Shown here: positions 59,767-64,000 of the stretch, piece after piece
Numbering within the stretch: position 1 is the first letter of the stretch
Layout: each line of letters begins with the position of its first letter
NCBI GenBank assembly: GCA_963717705.1
Contig: CAVQWT010000007.1
Span: forward strand, 72,602-136,601
DNA length: 64,000 nucleotides
Reading direction: 5' to 3'
Source of the DNA: CAVQWT01 sp963717705
GTDB lineage: Bacteria; Pseudomonadota; Gammaproteobacteria; Burkholderiales; Casimicrobiaceae
Notes under the pieces: generated by a model
Told to the model about the DNA's origin: nothing
What the model saw: only the letters and a program-made list of their open reading frames with translations
The model's database searches: none
Made by a program: the position numbers and the translations under genes

Positions 59767-60840
59767 GTGCCCCACGACGCAGATGTGAAAACGCCCGCAG
59801 GACCTGCGGGCAGCGCCCCGGTGCCTGCAGCCGGGGCGGCGACCGGCGACCCGCTTGCGATCGACGCGGCCGCGGCCACGCGCCAGGTTGCGGAAGCGAT
59901 GCGGTCGCAACTCGCCACCCTCGGGCGGCGAGGCGTGGTCATCGCCATGAGCGGCGGCGTCGACAGTTCCGTGTCGGCGGCCCTCGCCGTCAACGCCCTC
60001 GGCGCCGAGCGGGTGTTCGGTCTTTTCCTGCCCGAAGCCGAGTCTGACCCCGATAGCGCGACGCTGGCGCGCGAAGTCGCCGAGCACTTCGGGATTCGCT
60101 ACGTGATCGAGGACATCGCCCCGATCCTCACGGCGGCGGGCTGTTACGCCCGACGCGACGCGGCCATCCGCCAGCTGGTGCCGGCGTACGGGGCCGGGTG
60201 GGGCTGCAAGGTCGTGATGCCCGGGGCGCGGCTCGACTCCGATAGGCTGAACGTGCCGCTGCTGGTGGTGCAGGCGCCGGGGGGCGAGCCCGAGCAGGTG
60301 CGGCTGCCGGCGGAGCGGTATCGCGAAGTCATCGCGGCCACCAACTTCAAGCAGCGCGTCCGCAAGATGCTCGAGTACTACCACGCGGATCGGCTGCACT
60401 ACGCGGTGATCGGCACGCCGAACCGGCTCGAGTACGACCAGGGGTTCTTCGTCAAGGGCGGGGACGGCCTCGCCGACCTGAAGCCGATCGCCCATCTGTT
60501 CAAGACGCAGGTCTACCAGCTCGGCGCGCATCTGGGGGTGCCCGCCAAGGTGCTCAGCCGTCCGCCGACCACCGACACCTGGTCGCTGCCGCAATCGCAG
60601 GAAGAGTTCTACTTCGGCCTGCCGACCCGCGAACTCGACCGGTTCCTCGACGCCTACGTCCGGGGCGAAACGGTCGCGGCCGCCGCGGCCCGCCTCGGCT
60701 ACACGCCGGAGCAGGTGACGAGGGTCTATCGCGACATCCGCCAGAAGCGCGAAACCACGCGGTACCTGCACCTGGGGCCGCTGCTGGTGGCGCCGGTGCC
60801 CCTCGACAGTCCGCCTCCCGCCGACGGGCCAGTGACCTGA
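59767..60840 (+). CDS. NAD-synthase-like ATP pyrophosphatase
   Basis: A 357-residue N-type PP-loop enzyme. The ATP loop is MSGGVDSS (residues 61-68), and the synthetase half has IGTPNRLEYDQGFF, GDGLADLKPIAHLFKTQV and LSRPPTTDTW, as in NadE. There is no glutaminase domain, and an extra segment (about residues 137-195) and an unusual N-terminus set it apart from housekeeping NadE. Placed with an asparagine-synthase-like protein and an acyl carrier protein, it more likely adenylates a carboxylate for amide formation. GTG start at 59767; its TGA overlaps the next ATG. Confidence 0.8.
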   Translation: MPHDADVKTPAGPAGSAPVPAAGAATGDPLAIDAAAATRQVAEAMRSQLATLGRRGVVIAMSGGVDSSVSAALAVNALGAERVFGLFLPEAESDPDSATLAREVAEHFGIRYVIEDIAPILTAAGCYARRDAAIRQLVPAYGAGWGCKVVMPGARLDSDRLNVPLLVVQAPGGEPEQVRLPAERYREVIAATNFKQRVRKMLEYYHADRLHYAVIGTPNRLEYDQGFFVKGGDGLADLKPIAHLFKTQVYQLGAHLGVPAKVLSRPPTTDTWSLPQSQEEFYFGLPTRELDRFLDAYVRGETVAAAAARLGYTPEQVTRVYRDIRQKRETTRYLHLGPLLVAPVPLDSPPPADGPVT

Positions 60841-62846
60841 TGTGCGGCATCGCCGGGCTGGCTTTCGCCGAACCGCGGGACGTCACCGACCACAGCCTGC
60901 GGAAGATGGCCGGGGCGATCCGTCATCGGGGACCCGATGGCTTCGGCGTCTTCACCGACGGCCGCGTAAGCCTGGTCCACACCCGCCTCGCGATCATCGA
61001 CCTCGCAGGCGGGGCCCAGCCGCTCGGCAACGAGGACGGGCAGCTGCAGGTCGTTTTCAACGGCGAGATCTTCAACTACCGCGAGCTTCGCGCCGACCTC
61101 CTCCAGCTGGGGCACCGTTTCGCGACGCACAGCGACACCGAAGTTCTCGTGCACGGGTACGAGGCTTGGGGCGTCGGCATGCTGGAGCGGCTGATCGGGC
61201 AGTTCGCCTTCGCGCTCTACGATCGTCGGGACGGCACCCTGCTGCTGGCGCGGGACCGGTTCGGCGTTCGCCCGCTGTTCTACGCCCACGTGCCGGGCGG
61301 GCTGGTGTTCGGCTCCGAAGTGAAGGCGCTGTTCGCGAGCGGACTGGTCGAGGCCGCTCCCGACCCTCGCGGCCTCGACGAAGTCTTCACGTTCTGGGCC
61401 GCGCTGCCGCCTCGGACGCCGTTCCGGGGGGTCGCGGCGCTCGAGCCCGGCTGCTGGGCCACGTACCGCGCAGGCGAGTGGCGCACCGGGCGGTACTACG
61501 CGGTGGACTATCCCGGCGCCACGATCGAGCCGCGGGACGCCGTCGAGCAACTCGACCGGGTGCTGCGCAGCTCGGTGAACCTCCGGCTGCGGGCGGACGT
61601 CCCGGTCGGTGGCTACCTGAGCGGCGGACTCGATTCGGCGATCACCTGCGCGCTGGCTGCCGCGGGATCGCCGCACCAGCTGCGGACGTTTTCCGTGACC
61701 TTCGACGACCCGCGCTTCGACGAGAGCGCCTTCCAGCGCGAGGTGGCGCAGGCGGTGGGCAGCGAGCACGCCGTCGAAGCCATCGGCCCCGGCCAGATCG
61801 CCGAGGCATTTCCCGAGGTGATCGGCTTCACCGAAACGCCGCTGGTGCGGACCGCGCCGGTGCCGATGTTCCTGCTTTCCCGCCTGACGCGTGAGCGCGG
61901 CATCACCGTCGTCCTCACCGGCGAGGGCGCGGACGAGTTCTTCCTCGGCTACGACCTGTTCAAGGAAGTGAAGATCCGGCAGTTCTGCCGGCGGCAGCCG
62001 GCTTCCACGGCGCGGCCGCGACTGTTCCAGCGACTGTATCCGTACCTCGGGGGCACGCAGCGCGCGGGTGAATTCTGGAGTCGCTTCTTCCTCGGGGAGG
62101 GTGGCCCGTCGGATCCGCTCGACTCGCACCTGCCGCGCTTCCGCCTGACCTCGGCGATCAAGGATTTCTATAGCCCGGCGATGCGCGCGGAACTGGGCAC
62201 GCACGACCCGCTCGCGGAGCTGCGCGAACGTCTCCCGGCGGCATTCGGCACGTGGTCACCGCTGCACCGCGCCGCGTACCTGGAGCTGGTGACGCTGCTC
62301 TCGCCGTATCTGCTCTCGTCGCAGGGCGACCGGGTCAGCCTGGCGCATGCCGTCGAGGGGCGGCACCCGTTCCTCGACCATCGCCTGTTCGAGCTGGCTG
62401 CGCGGTTGCCTGAGCGGTCGAAGCTGCGCGGCCTCCACGAGAAGGAGATCCTGCGGCGCTGGAGCCGGGGCGTGATTCCGGAAATGGTCGCGCGGCGCGG
62501 CAAGCAACCCTACCGCGCCCCGGACATCCCGTCGTTCGTCGGACCGGGCGCGCCGGCGTACGTGCGGGAAATGCTCTCCGACGATCGCGTGCGCGAGGCA
62601 GGGTACTTCGACCCCCGTGCCGTTTCGGGCCTCCTGCGGCGTTCCGAAAGCGGGCAGGCGACCGGCTTCCGCGAGAACCAGGCGTTCGTCGCGATCCTCT
62701 CGACGCAGTTGTGGCACCAGCGCTTTTTCCCGGCCGTCGACGTGGCGCCGGTCCAGGGACCGGCCGACGTGTGGCTGGACTTGCGGCCCCACGCCGGTGC
62801 CGCCCGATCAAGATCTCCCGTCACCCCAACCCGGATCGTCCAATGA
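60840..62846 (+). CDS. Asparagine-synthase-like glutamine amidotransferase
   Basis: A 668-residue AsnB-type protein: class II glutaminase with nucleophile Cys2 (MCGIAGLAF) and RLAIIDLAGGAQPL, then a synthetase domain with PP-loop YLSGGLDSA (about residues 259-267), FTETPLVRTAP and GEGADEFFLGYD. Such proteins in glycan or lipopeptide clusters often amidate or modify a sugar or lipid rather than make asparagine. It overlaps nadE-like upstream (TGATG) and the ACP downstream (ATGA), so all three are translationally coupled. Confidence 0.88.
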   Translation: MCGIAGLAFAEPRDVTDHSLRKMAGAIRHRGPDGFGVFTDGRVSLVHTRLAIIDLAGGAQPLGNEDGQLQVVFNGEIFNYRELRADLLQLGHRFATHSDTEVLVHGYEAWGVGMLERLIGQFAFALYDRRDGTLLLARDRFGVRPLFYAHVPGGLVFGSEVKALFASGLVEAAPDPRGLDEVFTFWAALPPRTPFRGVAALEPGCWATYRAGEWRTGRYYAVDYPGATIEPRDAVEQLDRVLRSSVNLRLRADVPVGGYLSGGLDSAITCALAAAGSPHQLRTFSVTFDDPRFDESAFQREVAQAVGSEHAVEAIGPGQIAEAFPEVIGFTETPLVRTAPVPMFLLSRLTRERGITVVLTGEGADEFFLGYDLFKEVKIRQFCRRQPASTARPRLFQRLYPYLGGTQRAGEFWSRFFLGEGGPSDPLDSHLPRFRLTSAIKDFYSPAMRAELGTHDPLAELRERLPAAFGTWSPLHRAAYLELVTLLSPYLLSSQGDRVSLAHAVEGRHPFLDHRLFELAARLPERSKLRGLHEKEILRRWSRGVIPEMVARRGKQPYRAPDIPSFVGPGAPAYVREMLSDDRVREAGYFDPRAVSGLLRRSESGQATGFRENQAFVAILSTQLWHQRFFPAVDVAPVQGPADVWLDLRPHAGAARSRSPVTPTRIVQ

Positions 62847-63118
62847 GCGCCACACCCGCCGAGATTGCCGACCAGGTCCGCGCCTTCCTGCGCGACAACC
62901 TGCTGTACATGCGCCCCGACTACCTGCTGCAGGACCACTCCAGGCTGCTCGAGGAGCGGGTCATCGATTCGATGGGCGTGATGGAACTCATCGGATTCCT
63001 CGAGCAGCAATTCGGCATCGGGGTGCGCGACGAGGAGGTTACCGAGGTGAACCTGGGCACCGTCGCCGCGATAACCGCGTACGTCGTTCGCAAGCTCGAC
63101 GTTGATGAGGGGGCGTAG
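62843..63118 (+). CDS. Acyl carrier protein (phosphopantetheine-binding)
   Basis: A 91-residue acidic helical carrier with the attachment motif VIDSMGVMEL (Ser43) and the typical helix III region (VRDEEVTEVNLGTVAAI). It probably carries an acyl group loaded by the divergent AMP-forming ligase, to be transferred or amidated by the coupled enzymes. The start overlaps the stop of the asparagine-synthase-like gene. Confidence 0.9.
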   Translation: MSATPAEIADQVRAFLRDNLLYMRPDYLLQDHSRLLEERVIDSMGVMELIGFLEQQFGIGVRDEEVTEVNLGTVAAITAYVVRKLDVDEGA

Positions 63119-63199
63119 CCGCGCGCGTCATGACCGTCCTTGCCCCGCGTGGACGCTGTGGTGGGGGTTTTGTCGTCAAGCCGGATCGGTCGAATCGCC

Positions 63200-64000
63200 A
63201 TGAAGATCAAAATCATCACCAACATGCCGCGGATGACGAATCTTCAATGTGGGAAAGGGGAGATCGAGTTCATTCCCTATATCTCATACGGTCTTCGCCC
63301 CGCTTTCTCGATGTTCATCAAGGCGTTTCACTGCGATTACATGCTATTCAATAGCGCATTCAACAGCGCAATGATCTTTGCGTTGATGAAATGGTTTATC
63401 CCATTCAATCGTGCCAAGATTGTCATCCTGGATATCCTGCTTCCAACGCCAAGGGGGGTCAAGGGTAGAGCGCGAGCCCTGATCGTGTCGTGGCTGATGA
63501 AGAAGGTGCACATGGTCCTGCTGTATTACAAGGACACGCGCGGCCTCCAACAGCATTACGGCATCCCGGCGTCAAAATTTAAATATGTTCCTTTCAAAAT
63601 CAATCGCTTGGACATCATTGAGAAGACAGTGCCGACGGATGGTGGATACGTCTTTTGTGGGGGCAAGACGAGACGGGACTTCGCAACCCTGTTCGAGGCA
63701 GTCAAGGGGCTGGAGTGTCCGGTTCTCGTCGTAACGACCAAGAACGATGATATCGCCCAGCATGGATCTTACGTAGACGAGCGTTCAGCGCCGAACAATG
63801 TCAAGATCGTCAGGCTTGATGGCAGCCCGGACGCATTTATTTCCCTTATGGCATCTGCCCGCGTGGTCGTGTTGCCAATCAAGCCGGACATCTGCGGCGC
63901 TGGAATTGGTGTGTACATTATGGCGATGGCGTTGAGGAAGTGCGTCGTAATTTCATCCGGACCCGGGGCCGACGACATCCTTCCCCCCACAGCCGCAGTG
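63200..64000 (+). CDS. Glycosyltransferase-like protein, lower GC (3' end outside window)
   Basis: From ATG 63200 the frame stays open to the window edge (267 codons). The N-terminal half begins MKIKIITNMPRMTNLQCGKG; the second half has a GT-B/GT4-like pattern: GGYVFCGGKTRRDFATLFEA (nucleotide-sugar-domain start), ARVVVLPIKPDICGAGIGVY and VVISSGPGADDIL. It is probably a glycosyltransferase of a surface-glycan locus. Codon third positions are much more A/T-rich than in all neighbours, which suggests horizontal transfer. An upstream ATG at 63130 is in another frame. Confidence 0.7.
   Translation, partial: MKIKIITNMPRMTNLQCGKGEIEFIPYISYGLRPAFSMFIKAFHCDYMLFNSAFNSAMIFALMKWFIPFNRAKIVILDILLPTPRGVKGRARALIVSWLMKKVHMVLLYYKDTRGLQQHYGIPASKFKYVPFKINRLDIIEKTVPTDGGYVFCGGKTRRDFATLFEAVKGLECPVLVVTTKNDDIAQHGSYVDERSAPNNVKIVRLDGSPDAFISLMASARVVVLPIKPDICGAGIGVYIMAMALRKCVVISSGPGADDILPPTAAV

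Noticed and set aside
59767..60840. Plain housekeeping NAD synthase
   Set aside because: Not excluded, but the coupled asparagine-synthase-like and carrier-protein genes and the extra segment make a pathway-specific role more likely.
63130..63354. Small plus-strand frame upstream of the last gene
   Set aside because: It overlaps the start of the glycosyltransferase-like gene in another frame and has no recognisable pattern.

Overview
The window is very GC-rich and looks like the chromosome of a betaproteobacterium, probably Burkholderiales or a near relative. This rests on conserved gene order: tig-clpP-clpX-lon-hupB-tRNA-Val-tRNA-Asp-ppiD, smpB divergent from ratA-rnfH, and mltG-tmk-holB-pilZ-tatD-ankyrin. 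No rRNA, CRISPR array, insertion sequence or phage gene was seen. Four reading-frame breaks (gspN, the first Crp/Fnr gene, and two in a DUF218 gene) mean that small indels, biological or from sequencing, must be kept in mind.

Layout. 1-9.4 kb: protein quality control (PpiD, HU, Lon, ClpX, ClpP, trigger factor) with three tRNAs and a heat-shock-type promoter in front of lon. 9.7-12.9 kb: hpnCDE, which make squalene for hopanoids, followed by an exported rhodanese. 13.7-20.9 kb: housekeeping genes (smpB, ratA, rnfH, an NlpC/P60 hydrolase, an ankyrin protein, tatD, a PilZ protein, holB, tmk, mltG). 20.9-26.3 kb: the gspGHIJKLMN half of a type II secretion system; gspC, D, E and F are not here. 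26.3-29 kb: a membrane acetyltransferase-like protein and a secreted beta-propeller protein. 29-31.4 kb: an Anbu proteasome-like peptidase with an N-formylglutamate amidohydrolase and a transglutaminase.

31.6-54 kb is the most distinctive part. Two Crp/Fnr-type regulators are followed by envelope, osmotic and stress genes: cold-shock protein, ferritin-like protein, a Cys-repeat secreted protein, a FecR/DUF6600 protein, a giant cyclic beta-1,2-glucan synthase, a histone-H1-like protein, a VIT-family transporter, CsbD, DUF883, Lmo0937-type, a small lipoprotein, an AI-2E-family permease, BON, DUF3309 and DUF1345. Eight of the transcription units here carry the same upstream element: GTGCG-N4-CGAAC-AGAC (gene direction), then exactly 18 bases, then a -10-like YANNNT. 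This puts a dyad of Crp/Fnr geometry at -41.5, the classical class II activator position. A ninth, perfectly palindromic copy lies between the Anbu operon and the first regulator gene. I read this as a local, self-controlled Crp/Fnr regulon that I do not recognise as described. It is the main discovery candidate.

54.2-64 kb: after a tRNA-Val gene the content changes to a probable surface-polysaccharide or glycoconjugate locus. It holds a broken DUF218 protein fused in frame to an SGNH hydrolase, a Gfo/Idh/MocA-epimerase fusion, an AMP-forming acyl ligase, and a tightly coupled NAD-synthase-like / asparagine-synthase-like / acyl-carrier-protein operon. The window ends inside a glycosyltransferase-like gene of clearly lower GC, suggesting that the locus continues and was acquired in part.
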